DNA of 64,000 bases. Origin: Saccopteryx bilineata. Taxonomy: Eukaryota; Chordata; Mammalia; Chiroptera; Emballonuridae. Numbering within the stretch: position 1 is the stretch's first letter; the number at the start of each line of letters is the position of its first letter. This document shows positions 49,027 to 60,519 of this stretch, piece after piece. Below the pieces are notes generated by a model, which was not told the DNA's origin, searched no databases, and was given only the letters and a program-made list of their open reading frames with translations. Position numbers and translations under genes: made by a program. The stretch spans positions 97,018,074 to 97,082,073 of the forward strand of contig NC_089490.1 of the NCBI RefSeq assembly GCF_036850765.1. The letters are read 5' to 3'.

Positions 49027-49575
49027 CACGTCTGTGCATGACCGCAGGCATTCAGTTTGGAACGCACATCCATAATGGCGTGCATTCAAGCTGAATAACG
49101 CTGTTGCAGAGGGTAGCGTGGCTCCTCAGCGGCTAAGCCATCGGAAATATGTATTTTCCGATGGCTTTAGGCAACCCCTGTGTTTTGGTCATTCGACCTC
49201 TGCCGGGGTCGCGACCCACAGGCTGAGAACCGCTGCTCTAGGTGCTCTAAAAATGGCCAAGGACTGTCCTAGACCATATGGTTCAGAACACATGTTTTCA
49301 CTGCATCTCGTTTTTGAAAAGGTTTGATGGACAAGTTTCCACTATTTGTCTTTGAGCAGAAGGAGAAAGAGTGAGTGATGATGAAGTATATCAAGTTCAG
49401 AATGGCAGTTCTAATGATTTCAAACAAGTAGAATCTACTACTTAGATACTTGATGCTAGTAGAAGAGGAAGTCAAGTATAAAGGGAAAAGTACTATTTTT
49501 ACCTCCAATAATGTGGGCTACTCTATAAAGAGGTGTTTCTCTATAGTTCACAAAATACTATTTTTACATGATATG

Positions 49576-49617
49576 AAAAGAATTCAAAGGCAAAAAAAAA
49601 AAAAAGAATTCAAAGGC
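49576..49617. repeat. 16-bp direct repeat flanking only a poly(A) run
   Basis: AAAAGAATTCAAAGGC occurs at 49576-49591 and 49602-49617, separated by ten A. This looks like a target-primed insertion that left only its tail. Confidence 0.9.
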
Positions 49618-50201
49618 TAAAAAAATGACAAAATTTTATATAGTCTGCTATTGGAAAGTAATAATTACCTTGGAGATTCAAATTCATAGTATGTCCAAGG
49701 CTTGGTGAGTCCTGTGGTAAAAACAGTGAACTTTGTGAAAGTGAATGTTTTCCATTATTTGACCAAGGGACACCATACCCTCAAAATATTTGTCAGCACA
49801 CCATGAAATACCAGTATTCCTTGAAACACAGTTTGGAAAACTGTGTCATAGGAGAGTATTGATTTATCAGTAATAAAGAAGTCTTTTGTAATGTTCTATA
49901 TTTCATGGACTTTTATTTAAAGTGACAGTAAAATAAATTTCTAGAAAAATTTAAAAAATGGCAGTCACATGAAATATGAATCAAATAGTTTGTTATTCGA
50001 GCCAATGGTAATAAAATTACTTTGTCAAAATGCTGAAAAAGTTGCCAACCATTCATTACGGAAAGTTCTGCAGTCACTTCACTGGAGACAGGTAACAGTT
50101 GGTGGATTAGTGCCAGTCCCTAAACCAGGCATTAGTACCACTGCCAAATAACCTTGCCAACTCTTGTATCTTTCCTAAAGTAGTCTATCCCATTCTCTTC
50201 T

Positions 50202-50550
50202 TTTTTCTTTTCTTTCTTTTTTTTTAGAGAGACAGAGACAGAGATAGGAAGGGAAAGAGATGAGAAGCATCAACTTGTAGTTGTGGCACCTTAGTTGTCC
50301 ACTGATTGCTTTCTCATTTGTGTCTTGACCTGGGGGTCTTAGCCAAGCCAGTGACCTTGAGCTCAAGCCAGAGACCTTGGGCTTCAAACCAGTGACCTCT
50401 GGGCTCAAGCCAGCGACCACGGGGTCATGTATATGATCCCACACTCAAGCTGGTGACCCCGCACTCAAGCTGGCAACTTTGGGGTTTTGAACCTGGGTCC
50501 TCAGCATCCCAAGTCGACACTCTATCCACTACACCAGCATCTGGTCAGGC
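50202..50550 (-). mobile_element. tRNA-derived SINE with internal 20-21 bp repeats, antisense
   Basis: Head at the right end (ATCCACTACACCAGCATCTGGTCAGGC), tail T-run at the left. Flanking AGTCTATCCCATTCTC (50182-50197) and AGTCTATCCATTCTT (50551-50565). The body holds a repeating CAAGCCAGTGACCTTG-like unit, anchors at 50344, 50364, 50385, 50406, 50446 and 50466. Confidence 0.92.
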
Positions 50551-50565
50551 AGTCTATCCATTCTT

Positions 50566-53500
50566 CACCTGGCCTTACCTTGTAATGCATGTTTTGCTGT
50601 TTCTCATGACCAAAAAGCCAACATTTGTATCAAAATATGGCCTATAAACTTGGGCTTAATTCAAAGAAACAAAATGAGAGAAACCCAAGTGTGGTTTTTG
50701 GAATTTTTCTTTAATATGAGAGACAAAATCTTCTCAGCCTAGAAATTGTACTTAGCTTCCCCTGTTGATCCTTTTATATAACTGATTATTTATCCAGAAG
50801 TAACTTGGACCTTAAATGAAGAGAGAAAACAGGCAACTGCAGCCTAGAATTGAGCCCTCTGGCATTCTTGTGGGCCAGTCCAGCTTCCCTCTTCTGCCTA
50901 AGCTTTGTCCTACCTGACTGACACCTTCTCCATGATCACCTTTAATATCCCCTGCCTCTCTTAACCAATCTAGCTCTCTGAAATTGGTCCACTATTTATC
51001 TGACTTACATATTGGGACTGGTGGGGCTCATCAACTTTCAAGTTACCCAGACCCCAATATTAGAAGGGTACCTCAAATTCCCTACGCTTTTTGGAATATA
51101 AAAGTATAAGCTTTCCAAAAGTAGATGAGAGGTACACATTCCTGGAAAAATAAAGTAAATAAGAGGTACAATCTTGGGTTGATCCTGAGAAGAAGATGAA
51201 AATACATCTAAATATCAAGGTTGAGACAGAGACAAAGAAAGCATATCATTGTTAGACATACTCAGAGGCTAGGCTCCTCCAGCTATCAGGGGAGGGTGAA
51301 TTGGAGGTAAAAGGGATGGAGATATATAAAGAACCAGCTTTCATCTCATCTATTGTGTCATGAAAAACTAACTTGTATCTAGCTAAGATGGAGCACTACT
51401 CTGAGTACAAACCAAATAATAAACGCCTTTGTCTCTACTAGTTATTTCCAAAAAATGAAGCATATAAGCTGGTTCTCTTACTAGCAGAGATGGGGACAAT
51501 GTGCTCCATATGAGGATTGCCTGCCAGACTTCCTTGTATCAGCAGAATCTCCTACTTCAGTCCACTGACCAGAGCAGAAAAACTCTCTCCCACCAGCCAA
51601 CATACAGCAAACATAACACAAGGGGGGTGAAAACAAAACAGAAAAACCTATCTGCAAGCATCACACAAAAATAAAATGGTGAAAAGTTCATATGTTGAAG
51701 GAAGGAAGTATTTCCTCCTCTGGACTTCCTTGCATATGGAGAGATGTTAATAACAGAACACACTTGGCCCCCTCCAATCTCTCATTCATTTCTCCCCAAG
51801 ACAGGAGAAGTGGTTTTCCCAGTTGGTGAGTTTGGACTGAGCAACTGAACTGCATATTCATCTCTTCCTTTGGGATACGCTTGCAAGGAGTTCGTGTCCT
51901 GAAAATTTTTGAAACAGGCATTCAAGTCTCTACTTTTATGGAGAGGTCTTGTGGTTGTCAAATGCTGCTTGTGCCTAACTAGGGGTGCAGTATTAGGAAG
52001 ACCACTGTCACTATGCTTCTAAGCTATGTTTCTCAACAACTTTCCAATAATAAGGGAAATAAGCATCTTATTCTCTTAATGTCTGTTTCTACCCTAGTTT
52101 GTTTAGAATCCAGGCCTGAAAAAGATGAGTGTTCTATATTGATCCTTCAGGTCCCCAAGTAAGTCATTTACATTGAGTCTTATGGAGGTAGACTCTCTGA
52201 CCTACCTTGTGAGGTTCTTACAGAATTCATTCAATCAATGTTTAAAAAGTTACTTGTGAATTGGGATGTAGTATAAACTGATGTATGAACTCCACCTTGG
52301 TCCTTGCCACTAATCCCTTATTTCTTCTTGATTGTCTCCATGCCTCTACACCAGCCAACATGTCTCAAGTAGATTGTGAATGCCCTTAAAGTGAGGCACT
52401 TAAAACTTAGTATCTCTATAGAGCTCAAATGCTCTTTAATTTGTGACTCTAGGAACTAATTCTAGGAAATGTTGTTACTAAGAAAACATTTTGATAGCAT
52501 TTACCAATGATACTTGGGGTCATGAATATGGTAAAATTATTTCTAACAAATTGGATTTGGGGGAAATAATAAATGTGAAACAGCTGCCATACTTATCCGA
52601 GTTCCTAGAGTGCCCCAACATTCTTGCTGTGACAGTCAGAATCAAAACAAACACTTTCATTTCTTAAACATTTCCTGGTATGATGAAAATTTCCCTTTAT
52701 TTAAAAGAAGAAATAATTTGAATTGAGAAGTTGTACTTCAATTACATAATGTTTGAAAAGTCAAACATTTTATTTAGGAATGCTTTTTAAAAGGAATGAA
52801 ATACATTTCTAATGCTTTAATTTCTCAACCTTTAAATGATAGGGAAAGAAATATAAAAATAATATTTTCTTGCTCACAAGGCTGTTATGAAAATTAATAA
52901 AATTAGTGCTTATTAAGTGCTTGGCTGAAATGTAGGTGAAAAATATCAAACATCACCTCTATTATTCTATTTCAAATGCTCATCTGATACTAATAAAAGC
53001 CTGAGCCCCAGTAACAATCTTTTGCACTCTTGTCTTTCAAGAGAATTGCTTACAAGTTTCTTTTATGCTGGAAATAAATCATAATTAATAATTCATCCAT
53101 TATACTCTCACAGACAAGGCCAAGGACGCAGCACCCTGAGTACTGGCAGGCCCAGCATTGCTCTCTCCCTCCTGCTGCACTGCCTGTCATTCACTTACAG
53201 TGCAGAGACGTGCTCGTGGCAAAGGCCCGGGAGTTCTGAACAAGATCGGAAAGATACCCTCTGGGTTGATCAGATCCATGGCTTTGGAGGATGTATTTGG
53301 AATCATGCATGGAGATGTCCACCACTAGCAGAATCAGAAGATGGAAGGGGGGCAAAGATGAGGAAATGGCTGGGAGATGGGTCAGATGAAAGAGCACTTT
53401 TTCTAACTCAACTCTTCTGACTTATGATGAACTTATTAGCATACCTAAAATGTTAATCTGCGCCTACCCATAACACATGCCCCTCATCAGCAGAAACTCA

Positions 53501-53959
53501 CATCACAAATTTCAGTTGAAGGCATTAATGAATGGCCAAGACTTTACTTTAAGGGACATTCCTTAAAGTTCCTTCCTTCTCAGAATTTACAGTATATGGG
53601 AAATCTTGGGGAATCATTATGTCTCTCAACTGCCACCATGACCCTACGTGTCCTGTCTCTACTCTGGTCATAAGCAAACATCGGCTCTTAGGTCAGGATT
53701 AACAACTGAGTGTGCTAAATCAGCCTAAAACGGAACATAGTCACGAGCTAAAGAAACCATCCACTGATCCAGAATCTGAATAGGCACAGGAACAACCTAC
53801 TTAACCCACCTGCCCATCATCATCAGACTTTGGTCAGTGACCAAACCTCTCTAGGCAGACAACAGGGCAAACTCCCAGCCCCAGGTCCTTTCTTTTCTGT
53901 GGTCTGTGTCCTGAGCTAGTAATGTGGTTCTTCACAATACATTTAAAGACAGAATAATG
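50566..53959. other. Unique non-coding DNA
   Basis: 3.4 kb without recognised genes. A MIR-like tail may lie at 52885-52960 (AAATTAGTGCTTATTAAGTGCTTGG). Confidence 0.4.
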
Positions 53960-54440
53960 GGCTTGAGGGGTCATGGGACTGATTTAGAAAGGTGTGTCAT
54001 TGCAGATCACAATCAGAGGATTTTATGTTGTATGGGATCTGGGAGACCATTCCATGTAAGCTCTTAATTTCATGGATGAGAAAACCAAAGGCCCAGATAA
54101 TGGCTCAGTCAGAATCGCATGTTTGGTATGGCGATTACCAGAGGGAAAGGGGTGGGGGAGGTAGGAGGAGGTACAGGGGGGATAAATGGTGATGGAAGGA
54201 GACTTGACTTGGGGTGGTGAACACACAGTACAATAATACAATAAAACACACAGTATAATACAGATGATGTATTATAGAATTGTATGCCTGAAGCCTATAT
54301 AATTTTATTAAACAATATCACTCAATAAATTCAATTCAAAAAAAGAGAATTGCATGTTTGTTGGTACCAGAATCAAAACTCCCAACACAGGGGACACCAC
54401 CACTACTCCAGGTCATACCTTGTAATTATGCCTTTGTAAT
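53960..54440 (-). repeat. MIR-like repeat split by an L1 3' end
   Basis: TTAATTTCATGGATGAGAAAACC and AATGGCTCAGTCAGAATCGCATG resemble antisense MIR. The text continues after the L1 insertion. Confidence 0.4.
54126..54345 (+). mobile_element. Severely truncated L1 3' end, sense
   Basis: Contains GATTACCAGAGGGAAAGGGG, GAGACTTGACTTGGGGTGG and CAATAAATTCAATTC plus an A-tail. Target duplication AGAATCGCATGTTTG (54111-54125) against AGAATTGCATGTTTG (54346-54360). Holds a small internal duplication of the ACACACAGTACAATA text. Confidence 0.9.
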
Positions 54441-54941
54441 TTTCCCTCCTTCTGTAGTAAAAATAATTTTTTTATTATTTTTTATTAAACAGTTTTTCTC
54501 TTCCTAGGTCTAACTGCCTCTCGTTGTGCAAAGAACAGGTAGGTAACGCCTTACAGATTTCCCCTCAAACCCTATCCTGACACCTCTTCTATAACTGTCC
54601 ACTTGGCAGATTTGTTTTCTTTGTGTCTTTCTACCTACGCTAGGCTTTGAGCCCAGGTGCCCCCGCGCCAATACACTTAAAAATTTTTATTTACTTAAAA
54701 TGGCATCAGTCACAATATATATAATTCAAGTGGTGGAAAATGTACACAGTATAAATGATTTGCCTCAAAGGGAAAATCAGAAATATTAAAAAAAATGGGT
54801 CCAACTTAAATCCCAAGGGCTAGGTACAAGAGGCAATGTTTTGGTAGGTATAATATGATTGATGTGAGCATCCAGTGCTACTCAATACTTCCACTTTCCA
54901 TAATTTTATGTTGTGATTTATTTTGAGTTCAACCAACTTTT
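54441..54941. other. Unique non-coding DNA
   Basis: AT-rich, no recognised feature. Confidence 0.45.
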
Positions 54942-55122
54942 TTTTTTTTTTTTTAGATTTTATTTATTCATTTTAGAGAGAGGAGACAGAGAGAGAGAAA
55001 GGGGAAGGAGCAGGAAGCATCAACTCCCATATGTGCCTTGACCAGGCAAGCCCAGGGTTTCAAACTGGTGACCTCAGCATTCCAGGTCGATGCTTGATCC
55101 ACTGCGCCACCACAAGTTAGGC
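54942..55122 (-). mobile_element. Short tRNA-derived SINE, antisense
   Basis: Head at the right (GATCCACTGCGCCACC), T-run and purine tail at the left. Target duplication GAGTTCAACCAACTTTT (54925-54941) against GAGTTCAACCCACTTTT (55123-55139). Confidence 0.94.
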
Positions 55123-55369
55123 GAGTTCAACCCACTTTTATTGTACATTAGGTCATCTTGAGGAAAAAAACAATCTCAGATCAAGATTAACCATATTTGG
55201 AATATAAGGTAATTGTATTTCTTACTGTTACCCAAATGCTAGGACAATACACAGAAGTCAGAGCTTAGCAGCCTGTCCCTCCACAGCACCAGCATGAGGA
55301 ATGTGGGCGAGGGCTGAGCACCTGCCAAGCCCCCCGAGAATGTGTGTGGATGCTCTGTGACTGGGGATG

Positions 55370-55560
55370 CAGGTTGGCGCGGTAGTTAAGAGCACAGGGC
55401 TGAGAATTAATTTTGCTTTTGACAGCTAGATCAGTGACCTTGGAAAAGTTGTGGAACACCTTGAGAGCTCAGTGTCACATCTCATAGGCTTATTCAGAAG
55501 ATAAATTTAAATCTTACTCTCTCTCCAGCATACATATAGTAGCATCCAATAAACAGGGGT
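55370..55560 (+). repeat. MIR-like fragment
   Basis: GGTAGTTAAGAGCACAGGGC and CAGTGACCTTGGAAAAG are MIR head/core. Diverged. Confidence 0.45.
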
Positions 55561-55689
55561 TGGGGTGGTGGTAGTTGTTTTTAATCCTGGCAAAAAGCTC
55601 AAGTTTTGTGTGCTTTTTATACCTATATCCTTTCTCATCATGTTCTTGCTCATCTACCCACCCCATCAAGGCAAAAACTCTTAGACTCA

Positions 55690-55945
55690 TGGGTGCTGCA
55701 GTGGTTACGCATTTCAGCTCTGCAGTGATCCACCCGAGTTTCAGTCTCGGCTTTGCCTTTTATCTGCTGTGAGACCTTGGGAAATTTATTTAACTTCTCT
55801 GTGCCTCAGCGTCCTTACCTAAAAATGGGGGTGATAATAAAACCTACTTCATAGTGCTGCACAAGGATCAGGTTAATCAGTACACTCTAAAGTTTTTGGA
55901 ACATGCCTGACCCAGAGTAGGCCCTGCAATAAATGTTAGCTAATT
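55690..55945 (+). repeat. MIR SINE, nearly full length
   Basis: GCTGCAGTGGTTACGCATTTC head, GAGACCTTGGGAAATTTATTTAAC, TCTGTGCCTCAGCGTCC, AAAATGGGGGTGATAATAAAACC and GCAATAAATGTTAGC end, all in MIR order. Confidence 0.9.
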
Positions 55946-56379
55946 CCCATAGTTTCACTCTTTCTGAGATACCACAGAGCCTTCCCCCAGGCTGTGCCTC
56001 CCTCCCTCTCAGACCCCTGACACTGACCTCTGTGGACGGAGGGGACCTATCCATGAGTCAAGGCAAAAGTTAGAAAAGAAGGGAGAGGATATGGAAGGTG
56101 AAGTCCCAGAGCCGTAGACCCTACGGAAGCAGGGGGTCAAGGGAGGGTCAGGAATCAAATCCGGGCCAGCACTCAGGAGGCAGGGCCAGGCGACGTCCAA
56201 CAGCCAAGAGAGGTTTTCAGATAAGCATTCAAGGAGGCAGACGCTGACACCACAACAGGCAGAACATCCAAAGACCTTGAAACTGAAGCCAAGCCACCCA
56301 AGAAAGAAAGCTTTTTAAACAGTTTTGTTTTTATAATCTTCCCAGGGCATGGTTCAAGAAAGCAGCTCTACAACCACAC

Positions 56380-56560
56380 ATGTTTATTCATTCAACCACA
56401 ATTTATTCATTCATTATGTCAATAACTATGTACTAAATAAATGCTTGCTATATGCCAGGCACTGCTCTAGGCACTAGGGATTTCACAGTGAGTCAAACAG
56501 ACAGAATTGCCTACTCTCACAAAATTTATATTCTACTTGTATGTTTATATTATATTAATC
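56380..56560 (-). repeat. L2-like LINE 3' end, antisense
   Basis: CAACCACAATTTATTCATTCATT, GCTTGCTATATGCCAGGCAC and TGCTCTAGGCACTAGGGATTTCACAG match the antisense L2 terminus. Confidence 0.65.
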
Positions 56561-58188
56561 TCTGTGCAAGATACATTCACATGCAGGGTAAATTCCCCAG
56601 GGTAGATCCTGATTAACAGCTCAATGCCAGAGAACAAAGGCAATGGTTACGTGCAATGTACCTCCCCACACTTCCATCCTATTCAGTATATTCTGTCTAA
56701 TTTCATCCCACTTAGGATAACCTATTGGAACGGAACATCATTGCAAAGGTAATCTTGGGTCCTCTTCAATTTATATCTAAACTAAACAATTTGCTTGCTA
56801 ATTTTAGTACTCTCTCACTAGTAACAAAATTTTGCCTTCACGGCTCACACGTAATCACTCATCTCCTCCCACCAGGTATGAAATTGGACACCAGGTCCTT
56901 TGGTGGATCTTCTCACCGCTGTGGTCAGCTTCTGAAAGCTTAGAAACCCAGTCAAGACAAGCCATGTTGGCAAGAGTGTACTTTGAGCCTTGGGGACAAT
57001 TATGGACTCTGCAGAGCGGAGGCTTGAGGTGTCTCTCTCTCCAACCTGGTCGGTAACCACTGACTCCTCCCAAACAGCCTTCCTCAATGGCCAGTGGAAA
57101 AAAGAAGCTGAAGTCCTTGAGGCCAGTGAATCTTCCCAGCTGCTGACCCAGCACTTTTCTACCCAAGTTTGGAGCCACCTCCTCGGCACGTTAATATCAC
57201 TACTGCCCCAGATGAACCTCCAGCTCCCCAGAATCTCAAAATGACAGTGTGGAGCTGTTCTGGTCTTTACTAGAGCTGGTGGGAACTTCTGTTGTTTCCT
57301 GGTTACTATGAAAACCTTTCTCCACAAATATGTGGATAAGTGTAAGAAACAAACCCTCTTAAAGAGTTGTGGATTTCATTTAATGCAGAAAGTACTTAAG
57401 CATAGTTCCAAGTGCAACTTAACTGCCAATAGTCAGCCATTTTCGGAAGGAATGTTTTTTCTTGTTGACCAAAAGCTACCCATTCCTAACATCTCATCCT
57501 CTCACTCCTCTCCTTCCTGCTTATTTTCTCTTCCTCTTTGTCTTGGTTCCTTTTCCTCTTCACATTTTCTCTCTCCTATTTGTCCTCTCAACATCTTTTC
57601 TCCATTCGTGTGTATGTCTGTCCCTTCTTTCCTTTTCTCCCAATTTGCCTTCTCTCATTGTAAATCAGAGAGTATTCTGAGTTATTGAATCTGTATAGAG
57701 CTGTTTTGATCAGTTCTGGTCCTTGAGATCATGAATGACAGACGTCCCTATCCCTGGCAGCCTGTCACAGTATTGGCCTGTTGCCAAGACCCACTTCCGG
57801 TGCTTGCAAGAGAGATGCTGAGCAGTCCTCCTGACAAGGGCACAGATGGTGGGTGATGGAGTCCGGATGCCGAGACTTAGGGCAGGTCAAAACAATGACC
57901 ACTCGAGTGTAAACTGTGCTAATTGCTGGGGACAAAGGGAGAGCCAGGTCCCAAGGGAATGCATGTCAGGATGGAGTATCGTAAGCAAGAGTGGCTTGAA
58001 TCGCTCACAGAATAATATAAGAGTCCTGCCCTAAGCTTCTAGACTTCCTTGTATTAATTCTCATTTTGTTGATGTAGTGATTGAGCTCTGCCCTTTCAAC
58101 CCAGCATATAGAAGTTGATTATTATCATTTATAGTTCCTTCCTTAATGGTAGAAACAGTTTATTTGAAAGACATCTCATTTAAAGCAT
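56561..58188. other. Unique non-coding DNA with a pyrimidine-rich tract
   Basis: The longest frame outside a recognised repeat (56845-57327, minus, 160 codons) overlaps several other frames. A CT-rich stretch runs from about 57485 to 57660. Confidence 0.45.
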
Positions 58189-58189
58189 T

Positions 58190-58285
58190 GTAGATAGATA
58201 GATGATTAATAGATAGATAGATAGATAGATGATTGATTGATTGATAGATGATAGATAGATAGATAGATATAGATGATAGATATAC
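58190..58285. repeat. (GATA)n microsatellite
   Basis: TAGA/GATA tetranucleotide array with GATT interruptions, followed by TATATA-rich text to about 58340. Confidence 0.95.
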
Positions 58286-58452
58286 ATATATACAGATACA
58301 CCAATATGTATATGCAGTGTGTGTGTACATATACACATTTTGTTGTAAAGTAAAACACAAAAACAAAACTTTATAAAACCAATGTATATCCTAGTGAATT
58401 ATTGTAAGGAAAACATCCTTGGATACACCTAGGTCAAAGGAGAAAAATTTAG

Positions 58453-58781
58453 CCTGACCAGGTAGTAGCACAGTGGATAGAATATCAAACTGGGATGCGG
58501 AGGACCCAGGTTCGAGACTCCGAGGTCGCCAGCTTGAGCGCGGGCTCATTTGGTTTTAGCAAGCTCACCAGCTTAGACCCAAGGTCACTGGCTTGAGCAA
58601 GGGGTTACCCAGTCTGCTGAAGGCCCACGATCAAGGCACATATGAGAAAGCAATCATTGAACAACTAAGGTGTTGCAATGAAAAACTAATGATTGATGCT
58701 TCTCATCTCTCTGTGTTCCTATCTGTCTGTCTCTATCTATCCCTCTCTCTGACTCTCTCTCTCTGTCCCTGAAAAAAAAAA
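58453..58781 (+). mobile_element. tRNA-derived SINE with internal 20-bp units
   Basis: Starts GCCTGACCAGGTAGTAGCACAGTGGATAG, passes CCAGGTTCGAGACTCCGAGG, a series of about 20-bp GGTCNNCAGCTTGAGC-like units, TATGAGAAAGCAATCATTGAAC, and an A-run. Flanks GAGAAAAATTTA and GAGAAAACTTTA support a target duplication. Confidence 0.92.
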
Positions 58782-58799
58782 AGAGAGAAAACTTTAGTA

Positions 58800-58965
58800 G
58801 GGGGAAGCAGAGTGGGGGGAAGCAGAGGAGGGTATAAGAAGATAAATGATGAGGGATAAAGACTTGACTTGGGCAAGGGGTGAACGTACAATGTGGTGTA
58901 CAGAAATGTGTTGTAGAATTGGGGTCCTGAAACCAGCATAAATATGTTAACCAGTGTCACCCTGA

Positions 58966-59005
<40 letters not shown>

Positions 59006-59008
59006 AAT
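58800..59008 (+). mobile_element. L1 3' end with (AAAT)n tail
   Basis: AAAGACTTGACTTGGGCAAGG, TGGTGTACAGAAATGTGTTG and GTTAACCAGTGTCACCCTGATT, ending in a pure AAAT array (about 58965-59007). Confidence 0.8.
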
Positions 59009-59204
59009 GTTCCCAACCACCTGAGTAGCCCTTCCATGTGCTTCACCTCAGATAAGCACCATTCTTCCTCTAAAACAACCACACCTAGTTTTACAGCAAT
59101 CATATCCCTGAATTACTTTATAGCTTTACCACTCAAATGCATCTCTAAATGCTGGAATTAAATTTTGCATATTTTTTAAATTATTTTGTTTTATTTATTT
59201 TTTA

Positions 59205-59560
59205 TTTTTTCTGTATTTTTCTGAAGCCGGAAACGGGGAGAGACAAACAGGCTCCCGCATGCGCCCGACCGGGATCCACCCAGCACGCCCACCAGGGGGC
59301 GACGCTCTGCCCACCAGGGGGCGATGCTCTGCCCCTCTGGGGCATTGCTCTGTTGCGACCAGAGCCACTTCAGCACCTGGGCCATCTTTGCTCCAGTGGA
59401 GCCTCGGCTGCGGGAGGGGAAGAGAGAGACAGAGAGGAAGGAGAGGGGGAGGGGTGGAGAAGCAGATGGGCGCTTCTCCTGTGTGCCCTGGCCGGGAATC
59501 GAACCCGGGACTTCCACACGCCAGGCCGACGCTCTACCACTGAGCCAACCGGCCAGGGCC
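59205..59560 (-). mobile_element. Long tRNA-derived bat SINE, antisense, young copy
   Basis: Tail T-run left, head right (CTGAGCCAACCGGCCAGGGCC). Least diverged of the long SINEs. Contains a 22-bp tandem duplication giving two CCACCAGGGGGC motifs. The 94-167 codon open frames across it, some running on into the flanking L1, are chance frames through the SINE. Confidence 0.95.
59289..59322 (+). promoter_or_regulatory. Two tandem CTCF-core-like motifs in SINE
   Basis: CCACCAGGGGGC at 59289-59300 and 59311-59322, same orientation, 22 bp apart start to start. Binding is not shown. Confidence 0.45.
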
Positions 59561-60519
59561 AATAATTTTATTTTTTTAATGGGCGACATCAATAAATCAG
59601 GATACATATATTCAAAGATAACAAGTCCAGGTTATCTTGTCATTCAATTATGTTGCATACCCATCACCCAAAGTCAGATTGTCCTCTGTCAACTTCTATC
59701 TAGTTTTCTTTGTGCCCCTCCCCCTCCCCCTTTCCCTTTCCCTTTCCTCCCTCCCCCCCTCGTAACCATCACACACTTATCAATGTCTCTTAGTTTCACT
59801 TTTATGTCCCACCTACGTATGGAATAATGCAGTTCCTGGTTTTTTCTGATTTACTTATTTCACTTCGTATCATGTTATCAAGATCCCACCATTTTGCTGT
59901 AAATGATCCGATGTCATCATTTCTTATGGCTGAGTAGTATTCCATAGTGTATATGTGCCACATCTTCTTTATCCAGTCATCTATTGACGGGCTTTTTGGT
60001 TGTTTCCATGTCCTGGCCACTGTGAACAATGCTGCAATGAACATGGGGCTGCATGTGTCTTTACGTATAAATGTTTCTGAGTTTTTGGGGTATATACCCA
60101 GTAGAGGGATTGCTGGGTCATAAGGTAGTTCTATTTTCAGTTTTTTGAGGAACCACCATACTTTCTTCCATAATGGTTGTACTACTTTACATTCCCACCA
60201 ACAGTGTATGAGGGTTCCTTTTTCTCCACAGCCTCTCCAACATTTGCTATTTACCTGTCTTGTTAATAATAGCTAATCTAACAGGTGTGATGTGGTATCT
60301 CATTGCAGTTTTGATTTGCATTTCTCTAATAACTAAAGAAGATGAGCATCTTTTTATATATCTGTTGGCCATTTGTATTTCTTCCTGGGAGAAGTGTCTG
60401 TTCATGTCCTCTTCCCATTTCTTTATTGGATTGTTTGTTTGTTGTTGAGTTTTATGAGTTCTTTGTATATTTTGGATATTAGGCCCTTATCTGAGCTGTT
60501 GTTTGAAAATATCATTTCC

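Larger units (their letters stand above)
48703..49235. mobile_element. URR1-like non-autonomous hAT with GC-rich insert
   Basis: 533 bp with inverted termini CAGTGGTTCTCAACC (left) and CAGCGGTTCTCAGCC (right, inward), an 8-bp target duplication CCCTAGGT (48695-48702) against CTCTAGGT (49236-49243), and a right subterminal GGGTCGCGACCC palindrome. The outer parts resemble the rodent URR1 hAT as remembered. The middle (about 48866-49150) is CpG-richer and not part of that pattern. It holds a 13-bp hairpin (49135-49147 with 49155-49167) and CRE- and CARE-like motifs. No transposase frame. Confidence 0.9.
58360..59165 (-). mobile_element. Ancient antisense L1 3' fragment hosting later insertions
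   Basis: ATTGTAAGGAAAACATCCTTGG, ACACCTAGGTCAAAGG on the left and CCCAACCACCTGAGTAGCCC, TTTATAGCTTTACCACTC on the right look like one old L1 interrupted between 58453 and 59008. Confidence 0.45.

Noticed and set aside
50331..50480. Regularly spaced repeats resembling a CRISPR array
   Set aside because: Period is only 20-21 bp with no spacers, inside a SINE of a mammalian genome.
59149..59827. Several 94-167 codon frames on both strands
   Set aside because: They are frames through the GC-rich SINE at 59205-59560 and the adjacent L1.
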